From Haemophilus sp. CCUG 60358 (GTDB lineage: Bacteria > Pseudomonadota > Gammaproteobacteria > Enterobacterales > Pasteurellaceae), in contig NZ_LZOZ01000009.1 of assembly GCF_001679485.1 (NCBI RefSeq), positions 38,145 through 102,144 on the forward strand: a stretch of DNA of 64,000 nucleotides, in the 5' to 3' direction. Position numbers and translations under genes: made by a program. The notes under the pieces are model-generated. The model made no database searches and had not been told where the DNA came from. It saw nothing but the letters and a program-made list of their open reading frames with translations. Shown here piece after piece: positions 6,987 to 14,521 of the stretch (the stretch's first letter is position 1; every line of letters begins with the position of its first letter).

Positions 6987-7655
6987 ATGTCAAATCTTAC
7001 AATTTTCAATTTTGAAAACACTCCTGTTCAAACCATTGTAGAAAACAATGAAATCTTTTTTAGAGCAACTCAGCTTGCAGAATTGTTGCAATATAAAAAT
7101 CCACATGACGCGTTAAGAAAACACGTTGATTCTGACGACCTAGCAAAACGCGAGATCGTGAATACTATCAATAAACGTGCTCAAGTTATCTTCGTGAATG
7201 AAAGCGGAATGTATTCATTAGTCTTGAGTTCAAAATTAGAGCAAGCTAAAAAAGTAAAACGTTGGATAACTTCAGAAGTTTTACCAGCAATTAGAAAAAC
7301 AGGAAAATATCAACTTCAACCACAGCAATTAGCCTTGCCAGAACCTGAAAAGAAATTCAGTTTTGAATTTACCGAATATGAACTGCAAACCGTAGCTTGG
7401 GCGTGCTTCGCATTCCGACGCAACAACAACCTACTGCACGAGCTTTACAGCCCGCTTGCTGCCATCGGTTCAAAATTCGCCGTAGAAGCAAGAGATAATG
7501 CTGTTGAATATCGCAACACACTACGCCGCTTCAACGAAGTAGTGAAACGTATCACCGTCGACATTGAAGCAGATCCAGAAACAAACTGGCGCGTACTGAA
7601 GCATATCCGCAGCTTTAACGAAAAAATCTTCGGCAAAGTCGAAACCACCATCTAA
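6987..7655 (+). CDS. Bro-N domain antirepressor-like protein
   Basis: This encodes 222 residues. Residues 1-105 are a classical Bro-N DNA-binding domain: NFENTPVQTIVENNEIFFRA (in part), LLQYKNPHDALRKHV, VNESGMYSLVLSSKL, and a closing VKRWITSEVLPAIRKTG. Such proteins act in phage lysis-lysogeny or host-regulator interference. Residues about 112-222 are closely similar to the C-terminal half of the AntA protein at the window start, while the N-terminal domain differs, which shows modular exchange. The leader is strongly structured (6860-6980) and the ribosome site can be sequestered, so expression is probably controlled at translation. Confidence 0.88.
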   Translation: MSNLTIFNFENTPVQTIVENNEIFFRATQLAELLQYKNPHDALRKHVDSDDLAKREIVNTINKRAQVIFVNESGMYSLVLSSKLEQAKKVKRWITSEVLPAIRKTGKYQLQPQQLALPEPEKKFSFEFTEYELQTVAWACFAFRRNNNLLHELYSPLAAIGSKFAVEARDNAVEYRNTLRRFNEVVKRITVDIEADPETNWRVLKHIRSFNEKIFGKVETTI

Positions 7656-7663
7656 AACACCAC

Positions 7664-7702
7664 AAAATCCGACCGCACTTTTGAAAAATCGTGTGGCGGA
7701 TT
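7664..7702 (+). terminator. Stem-loop terminator with uptake sequence, second copy
   Basis: Nearly identical to 570-610. The left arm contains the uptake core at 7672-7680 and the right arm is GTGTGGCGGATT. It follows the Bro-N stop by 8 bases, just as the first copy follows the AntA stop. Confidence 0.55.
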
Positions 7703-7735
7703 CTCACACCTAAAATCCGACAAAAGGAACAGAAA

Positions 7736-7855
7736 ATGAACAAATTAATCATTACGCTCGTGTGTGCATTTGTGGTGTATATGGCGCACGCCCTAAATCT
7801 TAATCAAGACTGTGACGGCAAAATCTGTCACACCGAACAGACACAACAATATTAA
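7736..7855 (+). CDS. Small secreted or membrane peptide, 39 residues
   Basis: The ATG at 7736 lies behind AAAGGAACAG. Residues 3-19 are a hydrophobic segment (LIITLVCAFVVYMAHA) ending in an Ala-x-Ala-like site, followed by a short polar tail with two Cys (NQDCDGKICH). This fits a tiny exported peptide or a signal-anchored membrane peptide. It holds the same position relative to the Bro-N gene as the 88-residue membrane protein holds relative to the AntA gene. Confidence 0.5.
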   Translation: MNKLIITLVCAFVVYMAHALNLNQDCDGKICHTEQTQQY

Positions 7856-7861
7856 CAAACC

Positions 7862-7885
7862 ACCGCTCTTATGGGCGGTTTTTTA
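7862..7885 (+). terminator. Intrinsic terminator
   Basis: ACCGC / GCGGT stem with loop TCTTATGG and a T run, right after the 39-residue peptide gene. Confidence 0.7.
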
Positions 7886-7898
7886 TTGGAGCGAAAAA

Positions 7899-8177
7899 AT
7901 GAACTTTACACCATTATTTATTTGCAGATTGCTAAAACGAGAACCTGTCACCCCGTGGAAAGAATTAATAGACAATCTAGAGAACAATCCTTTTGATTGG
8001 GTTGTAGATAGATTTACCGTGGATAACAAAAACAATAAAGCTAGATTTTGGATCGGAAATGGATACTCGCATTTTGAAATGTATCCTGGAGGATTAAAAA
8101 TCCCAGTATCGCAAAGATACAGAGTTTACAAAGCAGTAAATGAAATACAAGCAGCTTTGTTTAAATCAAAAGAATAA
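7899..8177 (+). CDS. Hypothetical phage protein, 92 residues
   Basis: I chose the ATG at 7899 because TTGGAGCG precedes it; the upstream extension reads through the terminator. The protein is soluble and mixed: a leading MNFTPLFICRLLKREPVTPWKEL stretch (in part), then WVVDRFTVDNKNNKARFWIGNGY beta strands (in part) and a C-terminal helix. I recognise no family, but the pattern is like short accessory proteins found before phage integrase genes. Confidence 0.6.
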   Translation: MNFTPLFICRLLKREPVTPWKELIDNLENNPFDWVVDRFTVDNKNNKARFWIGNGYSHFEMYPGGLKIPVSQRYRVYKAVNEIQAALFKSKE

Positions 8178-8198
8178 TGAATTTCTATTGGAGCTTTT

Positions 8199-8441
8199 AT
8201 GGAAAGAGAATTTTTTGATGAATACTGCAGTCCAGAATTATTAGCTTTAATAACTGGATATGTTTGTCCTAAATATCAGATGAAAAGCTTAAATGAGTTC
8301 GGAATTCCTTTTCTTCATCCAAAAGGAAATAGGAAGTTCCCGCTTGTACTACGATCTGATGGCGACAAGATTTTGAAAGGTGAGAAAGTGCAGCAGATTA
8401 CCCAAACAAAGGAAAGAAGGCGGTCTGCAGTATTAAGTTAG
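8199..8441 (+). CDS. DUF4224 protein beside the integrase
   Basis: This encodes 80 residues. The pattern ELLALITGYVCPKYQMKSLNEFGIPF (quoted in part) followed by PLVLRSDGDKIL matches DUF4224, small proteins regularly encoded directly before tyrosine integrases. Their predicted winged-helix-like fold and location suggest an excisionase or integrase-accessory role, which is an inference. The gap to the integrase start is 13 bases with AAGGGG as the next ribosome site. Confidence 0.7.
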   Translation: MEREFFDEYCSPELLALITGYVCPKYQMKSLNEFGIPFLHPKGNRKFPLVLRSDGDKILKGEKVQQITQTKERRRSAVLS

Positions 8442-8454
8442 TAAGGGGGATATT

Positions 8455-9486
8455 ATGGCACGCCCAAGAAAAAGAATTAATCAAGGATTGCCACAAGGTT
8501 TGGTGTGTCGGAATCGCAAAAGAGCGGACGGCTCAATCGTAGTTTATTACTACTACACGATGGCCGATAAAAAAGAAGTTGCTTTAGGTAAAGATAAGCA
8601 CATTGCTATTCTGGAAGCAGCAAAGCTTAATATGCAGTATCTGACGAAAAAAGATAATATCCTTTTCATTGAAGTGCTTGAACGATATGAAAAAGAAGTT
8701 GTGCCGCTTAAAAAAGCGAAGAACACTCGAAACTCAAACATTCAGGCAATAAAGAAATTACGCCAATACTTCCAAGATCCACCATTTACTCTTGATGAAA
8801 TAGAGCCTATACACATTCGTGAATATTTAGATTGGAGAAAAGACGTTAAACCAACCGCAAATATCGAAGTTGGGTTATTTGGTCACATTTGGAGCATGGC
8901 GAGAGAATGGGGGTATACTGAAAAGATTAGCCCGTCCACAGGGGTAAAAAAATTCAAAGTGAATTACCGTGATGTGTACATTGAAGATTATATCTTGGAT
9001 AAAATCTACGACTGCGCCACAGGGGATATGAAAGACATTATGGATGTGATGTATTTAACCGGACAACGTCCAATAGACGTGGTTAAAATCCATAGTTCGC
9101 ACATTTACAACGATTTACTGCATATTACACAGCAAAAAACAGGTAAACGTGTTGCTATTAAAGTTATAGGTAAACTAAAAGAGATTATCGACAAGCGGAT
9201 CACTGAAGAAAATCAGTTTCTGTTTACGAATAAATGGGGACGAAAACTCGAGCGGAGATCGCTTACAGATTATTTCAAAGACACCCGTAATGCGGCATCA
9301 AGAAAATATAAAGAGCTAGCCGAAGAGATCAACCAAGTGCAATTGAGAGATCTTCGAGCGAAAGCAGCAACAGACCTTTCATTAATGATTGATGATGAAC
9401 GAGCAAGAAAACAACTTGGTCATACTTCTGCACGTACTACTCAACATTACATCAGAAAAGAAAAACCACTCAATCCCACAAAATAA
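8455..9486 (+). CDS. int: Phage tyrosine integrase
   Basis: This encodes 343 residues. The basic N-terminus (ARPRKRINQGLPQGLVCR, then YYYYTM) fits an arm-type DNA-binding domain, and residues 60-150 are a SAM-like core-binding domain. The catalytic domain shows Arg in LTGQRPIDVVKI (about residue 200), Lys in the beta-hairpin around KTGKRV, Arg in QLRDLRAKAATDL (about 300), His in LGHTSARTTQHY and the nucleophile Tyr in QHYIR. The usual HxLR histidine is replaced by D in LRDLR, as in many phage integrases. It lies at the end of the prophage pointing at rplY. Confidence 0.93.
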   Translation: MARPRKRINQGLPQGLVCRNRKRADGSIVVYYYYTMADKKEVALGKDKHIAILEAAKLNMQYLTKKDNILFIEVLERYEKEVVPLKKAKNTRNSNIQAIKKLRQYFQDPPFTLDEIEPIHIREYLDWRKDVKPTANIEVGLFGHIWSMAREWGYTEKISPSTGVKKFKVNYRDVYIEDYILDKIYDCATGDMKDIMDVMYLTGQRPIDVVKIHSSHIYNDLLHITQQKTGKRVAIKVIGKLKEIIDKRITEENQFLFTNKWGRKLERRSLTDYFKDTRNAASRKYKELAEEINQVQLRDLRAKAATDLSLMIDDERARKQLGHTSARTTQHYIRKEKPLNPTK

Positions 9487-9517
9487 AAAAGGCTCTTCAA
9501 ATGAAGGGCCTTTTTTT
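9485..9517 (+). terminator. Intrinsic terminator after the integrase gene
   Basis: AAAAAGGCTCTTCA / TGAAGGGCCTTTTTTT stem-loop immediately after the stop codon. Confidence 0.8.
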
Positions 9518-9530
9518 GTCACAAATCACG

Positions 9531-9601
9531 TTCCGAAACGTTTTTGAAACTCATTGATTTTATTAAACTTTAAAACCTAAAAATAAGAAAAGGTTTCGGA
9601 A
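9531..9601. repeat. Inverted repeat between integrase and rplY
   Basis: TTCCGAAAC (9531-9539) and its exact complement GTTTCGGAA (9593-9601) flank 53 AT-rich bases. The left copy is part of a near palindrome, CGTTCCGAAACG. The position, downstream of int at the prophage edge, makes integrase or excisionase binding plausible. No tRNA gene is present to mark the core attachment site. Confidence 0.45.
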
Positions 9602-9634
9602 TTAAAAATGACTTTAGATAGCGTAAATACTGAA

Positions 9635-9922
9635 TTATGCTCTTTTGAAGTCAATGTGAACCAATTTTGGTTTGAATGGGTGACGTTGCATTGCTTGAAC
9701 TTTCACTGCAACTTCTTTACCTTCAACCACTAAAGTGATTACATCGCTATAGAAAGAATCGTGAGCTTGTGCGTTGTTTAATTCATCGTGATTTAAGATG
9801 ATTGAAACAGGTGCTTCGCTGCCACCATAAATGATTGCAGGGATTTGACCGTTATGACGCAGGCGGCGGCTCGCACTCTTACCTTGCGCTTGACGAACTT
9901 CAGCGTTAAATTTAAATGCCAT
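9635..9922 (-). CDS. rplY: 50S ribosomal protein L25
   Basis: This encodes 95 residues, the usual length for the short gammaproteobacterial L25 (about 94). It contains the 5S rRNA-binding beta-barrel elements: the N-terminal [27 protein letters not shown], and the C-terminal [21 protein letters not shown] (in part). L25 binds loop E of 5S rRNA in the central protuberance. The 3' end is intact although the prophage lies just downstream. The 5' leader is highly structured (see 9954-10013), which suggests feedback control. Confidence 0.95.
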   Translation of the reverse strand: MAFKFNAEVRQAQGKSASRRLRHNGQIPAIIYGGSEAPVSIILNHDELNNAQAHDSFYSDVITLVVEGKEVAVKVQAMQRHPFKPKLVHIDFKRA

Positions 9923-9953
9923 TTTAATGTTCTCTTGATTAAAAGTTTAAAAT

Positions 9954-10013
9954 AAAAAATTGCAGGCGACCCAGCAATTTTCCTAAATTTGCTCAAAGAC
10001 AAACTTTGAGAGC
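9954..10013 (-). promoter_or_regulatory. Structured leader of rplY, candidate attenuator
   Basis: Read on the minus strand, the transcript starts near 10012 and at once forms a hairpin (GCTCTCAAAG with CTTTGAGC, 9991-10013). It then forms AAAATTGC-(loop)-GCAATTTT followed by Ts (9954-9981), which has the form of an intrinsic terminator about 30 bases ahead of the rplY ATG. This fits autoregulation or attenuation by L25. Confidence 0.55.
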
Positions 10014-10018
10014 GACGG

Positions 10019-10047
10019 ATTATAAAATATTCAGCCCCACAATGCAA
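10019..10047 (-). promoter_or_regulatory. rplY promoter
   Basis: On the minus strand TTGCAT (10047-10042), 17 bases, TATAAT (10024-10019). Confidence 0.65.
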
Positions 10048-10148
10048 ATTTACACAGCAAATTTTTTCTAGGCTTTTCAAGGCAAAGCGATTAAAATAAG
10101 CCCCAATTTTTAATTAATTTTAACTAACTGATTGTAAGTGGGTTTCAA

Positions 10149-10757
10149 ATGGAATTTCTTATCAGCTTTTTTACCGATTACGGTTATTGGGCGGTGCTAT
10201 TTGTTCTGATTATTTGTGGCTTTGGTGTACCTATTCCAGAAGATATCACGCTTGTCTCCGGCGGTGTAATCGCTGGCCTCTATCCTGAAAGCGTCAATTC
10301 CCACTTAATGTTAGTCGTGAGTATGATTGGTGTACTTGCCGGTGACTCAACCATGTACTGGCTTGGTCGCATTTACGGCACCCGAATTTTACGTTTCCGA
10401 CCAATGCGTAAAATTGTAACATTAGAACGCCTCAAAATGGTGCGTGAAAAATTTGACCAATACGGCAACCGTGTTTTATTTGTAGCTCGTTTCCTTCCAG
10501 GATTACGCGCACCAATTTATATGGTTTCAGGCATCACCCGCCGAGTCAGCTACACTCGCTTTGTATTAATTGATTTCTGCGCCGCGATTATTTCCGTGCC
10601 AATTTGGGTTTACCTTGGCGAATTTGGTGCGAAAAACTTAGATTGGTTACACGAACAAATTAAAAAAGGCCAACTCGTGATTTATATCCTAATTGGTGTT
10701 TTAGCGCTGTACCTATTTTGGAAATGGAGAAAAGCGAAGAAATCTAAAGCTAACTAA
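10149..10757 (+). CDS. DedA-family membrane protein
   Basis: This encodes 202 residues. It shows the DedA/VTT (SNARE-associated) signature: an N-terminal hydrophobic helix, GFGVPIPEDITLVSGG near residue 25, GDSTMYWLGRIYG near 75, and the hallmark FVARFLPGLRAPIYMVSG near 118-135, followed by two or three C-terminal membrane helices and a basic tail. DedA proteins are inner-membrane phospholipid flippases or transporters tied to membrane potential and envelope stress; several paralogues occur per genome and the exact one is uncertain. It is transcribed divergently from rplY and ends in a terminator. Confidence 0.88.
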   Translation: MEFLISFFTDYGYWAVLFVLIICGFGVPIPEDITLVSGGVIAGLYPESVNSHLMLVVSMIGVLAGDSTMYWLGRIYGTRILRFRPMRKIVTLERLKMVREKFDQYGNRVLFVARFLPGLRAPIYMVSGITRRVSYTRFVLIDFCAAIISVPIWVYLGEFGAKNLDWLHEQIKKGQLVIYILIGVLALYLFWKWRKAKKSKAN

Positions 10758-10768
10758 TCTTATACAAT

Positions 10769-10812
10769 AAAAAGTGCAGTAAAAAACAACATTGTTTTCT
10801 ATCGCACTTTTT
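10769..10812. terminator. Bidirectional terminator between dedA and ribE
   Basis: AAAAGTGCAGTA pairs with TATCGCACTTTTTT. It resembles an inverted pair of uptake sequences in which both cores have decayed by one base. Confidence 0.7.
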
Positions 10813-10821
10813 TCATTCCAA

Positions 10822-11433
10822 CTAAGCTTTAGCTGCTAAATACCGTTCCACTGTATCCACAATCGCTTGTGTTTGTGGATCAATTTCGATATTCACTAAA
10901 TCACCAATTTGGCGTTTGGCGATCAAGGTTCTGTGCAAGGTTTCAGGAATTAAATTCACACAGAATTCATCGTCTTTCACTTCACCGATGGTAAGGCTTA
11001 TGCCATCAATCGCAATAAAACCTTTGGTGAGTATATATTTCATCACGTCTTTATTGGGTAATTTAAACCAAACCTGACGATTGTTTTCGCTTTCGATAAT
11101 CTGTGAAACGCTTGCAGTACAATAAACGTGACCAGATAAAATATGTCCGCCAATTTCTGCACCCATTTGCATCGCGCGTTCGATATTCACAAAATCCCCT
11201 GCTTTTAAGTTACCAAGATTGGTGATGCGCAAGGTTTCTTGCATTAAGTCAAAGCTCACTAGATCATCATGAATTTCAGTCACCGTTAAGCACACGCCAT
11301 TATTCGCCACTGATGCACCGATTTCTAAGCCTTTTCGCATTTCAGCTGGTAATTTTACGATCTGTGTTCTAAAATTATCGCTATCTTTAATTGCATGAAT
11401 TTGGGCGATGCCCTGTACAATACCTGTAAACAT
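10822..11433 (-). CDS. ribE: Riboflavin synthase, alpha chain
   Basis: This encodes 203 residues from the ATG at 11433 (AAGGAATAAT ribosome site); a longer reading to 11511 would run into the norM start region. It has two similar lumazine-binding barrels: [12 protein letters not shown] with NNGVCLTV (first half) and an equivalent GHVYCTASV...[12 protein letters not shown] half. The enzyme dismutates two 6,7-dimethyl-8-ribityllumazine molecules to riboflavin. The motif CLTV with the preceding glycine-rich turn carries the active-site cysteine region. It diverges from norM with only 54 bases between, so promoters overlap. The later riboflavin gene ribA lies at 47.8 kb. Confidence 0.94.
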   Translation of the reverse strand: MFTGIVQGIAQIHAIKDSDNFRTQIVKLPAEMRKGLEIGASVANNGVCLTVTEIHDDLVSFDLMQETLRITNLGNLKAGDFVNIERAMQMGAEIGGHILSGHVYCTASVSQIIESENNRQVWFKLPNKDVMKYILTKGFIAIDGISLTIGEVKDDEFCVNLIPETLHRTLIAKRQIGDLVNIEIDPQTQAIVDTVERYLAAKA

Positions 11434-11487
11434 TATTATTCCTTCATTAAAAATTTTTCCAATATTATAGCAAAATTTGCAAAATTT

Positions 11488-12885
11488 ATGAATTCTCGTC
11501 TTTTTTCTCAATACCGTATTGATATTAAAAAACTTATCCGAATTGCGACACCTATCGGTCTTGCCCAGTTAGCTCAAACTGGCATGGGCACCGTGGATGT
11601 GATTATGGCGGGGCGCGTGAGCTCTGCTGATGTTGGCGGTGTCGGTATTGGTGCCTCCATTTGGCTACCTTTGGTACTTTTCGGGCAAGGATTATTACTC
11701 GCCTTGCCACCAACAATTTCCTATTTAAATGGTTCAGGACAACGCCATCGTATTGCTCACCAAGTAAGACAAGGCCTTTGGATTTCATTTTTAGTGATGA
11801 TACCCCTTGCACTCATCATCTATCATAATGATTTCATATTGCAGTTTATGAATATGGATGCCCACATGGCAGATGTGACGATGAATTATTTGCGTGCGAT
11901 GGTATGGGGCTTACCAGCCTATTTATTGCTGATTAATTTCCGCTGTTTGAATGATGGCATTGCTAAGACCAAACCGGCCATGGTGATTACCTTCATGGGG
12001 TTAATGCTGAACATTCCGCTGAATTATATGTTTATTTACGGCAAATTTGGTGCACCTGCATTGGGCGGTGTCGGTTGTGGTGTGGCAACGGCTATTGTCA
12101 ACTGGGCGATGGCAATCTTGATGATTACCTATTCGGCCAAAAACTATAACGAACGTAGTTTGAAAGTCTTTGAAAAGATTATTGAAAAACCTGACATCAA
12201 AACACTTAAAAAATTGACCGCACTTGGCTTGCCTATTGCCATTGCGCTGTGCAGTGAAGTATCACTGTTTGCCTTAAGTAGTTTATTACTTTCACCATTA
12301 GGTGCGGATGTGGTCGCGAGCCACCAAATTGCTTTAAACACCAGTGCCGTAGCCTTTATGTTCCCCATGTCTATTGCGATGGCCGCAACCATTTTAGTGG
12401 CACAAGAGCTCGGTAATCATGCGCCACAAAAAGCCAAAATCATGGCTCACGCCGCTATTATTCTTGGTTTGATCGCGGCAAGTGTATTGGCTTTGGTAAT
12501 TTGGGTATTTAGTGCAGAAATCGCTGCATTAATTGTGGGTGATAATGCCACCGTTATTGCTCTTTCAGGCAGCTTATTAGCAATGGCGGCGATTTATCAG
12601 TTTTCAGATTCAGTGCAAGTCGTCGTGAGCGGTATTTTACGTGGCTATAAAGACACTAAAATTATCCTTTATATCACGTTACTTGCCTATTGGGGCGTGG
12701 GTATCCCCGTTGGGTATATTCTTTCCCGCACGGATTGGATTGTTCCAAGCATTGGTGCAAAAGGTTTCTGGGTGGCGTTTATCATTGCATTAACTATTGC
12801 TGCCGCTTTACTCTTTATACGTATGCGAAAAATCCAATCACAACCTGATGAAGCCATTATTCAACAGTTAGAAAGATTGAAGTAG
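11488..12885 (+). CDS. norM: MATE multidrug efflux transporter
   Basis: This encodes 465 residues (the Haemophilus HmrM/NorM length) from the ATG at 11488; the region upstream in frame is the ribE promoter. Twelve hydrophobic segments are visible, arranged as two related halves. MATE signatures include [21 protein letters not shown] at the start (in part) and the equivalent [21 protein letters not shown] in the second half (in part). It exports cationic drugs and dyes using a sodium or proton gradient. A degenerate-free uptake core lies in it at 12217-12225. It converges on rng with a shared terminator. Confidence 0.92.
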   Translation: MNSRLFSQYRIDIKKLIRIATPIGLAQLAQTGMGTVDVIMAGRVSSADVGGVGIGASIWLPLVLFGQGLLLALPPTISYLNGSGQRHRIAHQVRQGLWISFLVMIPLALIIYHNDFILQFMNMDAHMADVTMNYLRAMVWGLPAYLLLINFRCLNDGIAKTKPAMVITFMGLMLNIPLNYMFIYGKFGAPALGGVGCGVATAIVNWAMAILMITYSAKNYNERSLKVFEKIIEKPDIKTLKKLTALGLPIAIALCSEVSLFALSSLLLSPLGADVVASHQIALNTSAVAFMFPMSIAMAATILVAQELGNHAPQKAKIMAHAAIILGLIAASVLALVIWVFSAEIAALIVGDNATVIALSGSLLAMAAIYQFSDSVQVVVSGILRGYKDTKIILYITLLAYWGVGIPVGYILSRTDWIVPSIGAKGFWVAFIIALTIAAALLFIRMRKIQSQPDEAIIQQLERLK

Positions 12886-12892
12886 TTAAAGT

Positions 12893-12923
12893 AAAAAGTG
12901 CGGTCAAAATTGACCGCACTTTT
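12893..12923. terminator. Inverted uptake-sequence pair acting as bidirectional terminator
   Basis: AAAAGTGCGGTCAAAATT and its complement sit head to head with practically no loop and a T run on each side, between the convergent norM and rng. Confidence 0.85.
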
Positions 12924-12928
12924 ATCTT

Positions 12929-14404
12929 TTACATTACCACCACATCAAACTGTTCTTGGTTGTAGTATTGTTCTGTTTTGACTTGAACCTGTTTGCTGAT
13001 GAACATCTCAATCTCTGGCAATAAACCGTGCGATTCTTCTTTAATTAAGTAATCCGCCACAGCTGGAGAAGCATAAACCACAAATTGTTCACTCGAAAAT
13101 AAGTGATTAACGCGGATGATCTCACGCATAATTTCGTAACATACCGTTTCGACGGTTTTCACGCGTCCACGACCTTGGCAAGTTGGGCATTCATCACATA
13201 AGACATGCTCTAAACTTTCGCGTGTGCGTTTACGGGTCATTTCCACTAAACCAAGTTGAGTAAAACCATTCACATTCGTTTTTACGCGATCTTTTGATAG
13301 GGCTTCCTCCAAGGATTCAATCACGCGATTGCGATGCTCATCGGTTTGCATATCAATAAAATCAATAATGATAATACCGCCTAAATTACGCAGTTGTAAC
13401 TGCTGTGCAATGGCTTTAGTGGCTTCAATATTGGTGTTAAAAATGGTTTCATCTAAATTTCGATGACCAACGAATGCGCCCGTATTGATATCAATGGTCG
13501 TCATGGCTTCGGTTTGCTCAATAATGAGATAGCCGCCCGATTTTAAATTCACGCGTTTTTCAAGTGCATTTTGAATACCACGTTCTACGCCATAAATATC
13601 AAAAATCGGCTGACTGCCCGTATAAAGCATTAATTTTTCACTTAATTCCGGCATAAATTCATCGGTAAATTCTTTCACTTCGTTAAAACAAAGTTTGGAA
13701 TCAATATGAATTTTCTCTAAATTAGCACCGATAAAATCACGTAAAATACGCTGTGGTAATGCGGGTTCGCCATAAATTTTAGAATGGGTTGGATATTTTC
13801 CTTTACGCTCAAGCACTTTACGCCATAAACGTTTTAAAAATTCTGCATCTTGGCGCAATTCTTCTTCCGTTGCCCCCTCGGTGGCAGTACGAATAATAAA
13901 GCCGCCTAATTCATCACAAAAAGGTTCAACTAGCGCTTTTAATCTTGCGCGTTCCTCTTCGCTTTCAATACGTTGCGATACACCAACATGACTATTTTCT
14001 GGCATAAAGACGAGATAACGAGAAGGCAATGTAATATCAGTGGTTAATCTTGCACCTTTGGTACCCAAAGGATCTTTTACCACTTGCACTACAATATCCT
14101 GTCCTTCGCGTACGAGTTCAGAAATACTTTTTGCTCGGAATTGCTTTTGTTCATTCACATCCACACACTCGGTATGTGAAACAATATCGGAAGCGTGTAA
14201 AAATGCGGCTTTTTCTAAACCGATATCCACAAATGCAGACTGCATCCCTGGTAAAACACGGGTTACTCGCCCTTTATAGATATTCCCCACGATGCCACGT
14301 TTGGCTTGACGTTCAATATGAACTTCTTTTAAAACGCCCGTTTCCACCAACGCAACGCGGGTTTCATTGGGCGTAACATTCATTAATAATTCAACAGAAT
14401 TCAT
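12929..14404 (-). CDS. rng: Ribonuclease G
   Basis: This encodes 491 residues, matching E. coli RNase G (489). It has the S1 RNA-binding domain near residues 35-120 (GNIYKGRVTRVLPGMQSAFVDIG, in part), the 5'-sensor/RNase H-like region, the DNase I-like catalytic core with the acidic residues of MTTIDINTGAFVG (near 300) and IIIDFIDM (near 345), and a Cys pair (CDECPTCQGRG) near residue 410 for the zinc link. It processes 16S rRNA 5' ends and decays mRNAs. There is no membrane-anchor or degradosome extension, which separates it from RNase E. Confidence 0.95.
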   Translation of the reverse strand: MNSVELLMNVTPNETRVALVETGVLKEVHIERQAKRGIVGNIYKGRVTRVLPGMQSAFVDIGLEKAAFLHASDIVSHTECVDVNEQKQFRAKSISELVREGQDIVVQVVKDPLGTKGARLTTDITLPSRYLVFMPENSHVGVSQRIESEEERARLKALVEPFCDELGGFIIRTATEGATEEELRQDAEFLKRLWRKVLERKGKYPTHSKIYGEPALPQRILRDFIGANLEKIHIDSKLCFNEVKEFTDEFMPELSEKLMLYTGSQPIFDIYGVERGIQNALEKRVNLKSGGYLIIEQTEAMTTIDINTGAFVGHRNLDETIFNTNIEATKAIAQQLQLRNLGGIIIIDFIDMQTDEHRNRVIESLEEALSKDRVKTNVNGFTQLGLVEMTRKRTRESLEHVLCDECPTCQGRGRVKTVETVCYEIMREIIRVNHLFSSEQFVVYASPAVADYLIKEESHGLLPEIEMFISKQVQVKTEQYYNQEQFDVVVM

Positions 14405-14521
14405 TTTTTCGACCTTAGTTTTAATGGTATAAGTCTATCGAAAAGGAAAATAGAATAATAGACCCAAATAAGGTAAAATATGACCTTTCTCAAATTTTCA
14501 TGACTTTTTTTGGGGTATTTA

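Larger units (their letters stand above)
1..9601 (+). mobile_element. Prophage, right-hand part
   Basis: All genes from the window edge to the integrase lie on the + strand and are tightly packed. They include typical phage early functions: AntA and Bro-N antirepressor-like proteins, RecT, a YqaJ-type exonuclease, SSB, a small methyltransferase, DUF551 and DUF4224 proteins, and a tyrosine integrase. The host gene rplY starts a normal chromosomal order just beyond. The left end and all structural genes, if any, lie outside the window, so it is unknown whether the phage is complete. The right limit is set only roughly, between the integrase terminator and rplY. Confidence 0.85.

Noticed and set aside
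9487..9634. A tRNA gene as the prophage attachment site
   Set aside because: No cloverleaf or tRNA-like 3' end is visible beside the integrase or at rplY.
14040..14376. Open frames antisense to rng on the + strand
   Set aside because: They are mirror frames of a well-conserved gene with no ribosome site or family match. Similar mirror frames over malic enzyme, lptG, the alanine symporter, parC and mfd were rejected for the same reason.
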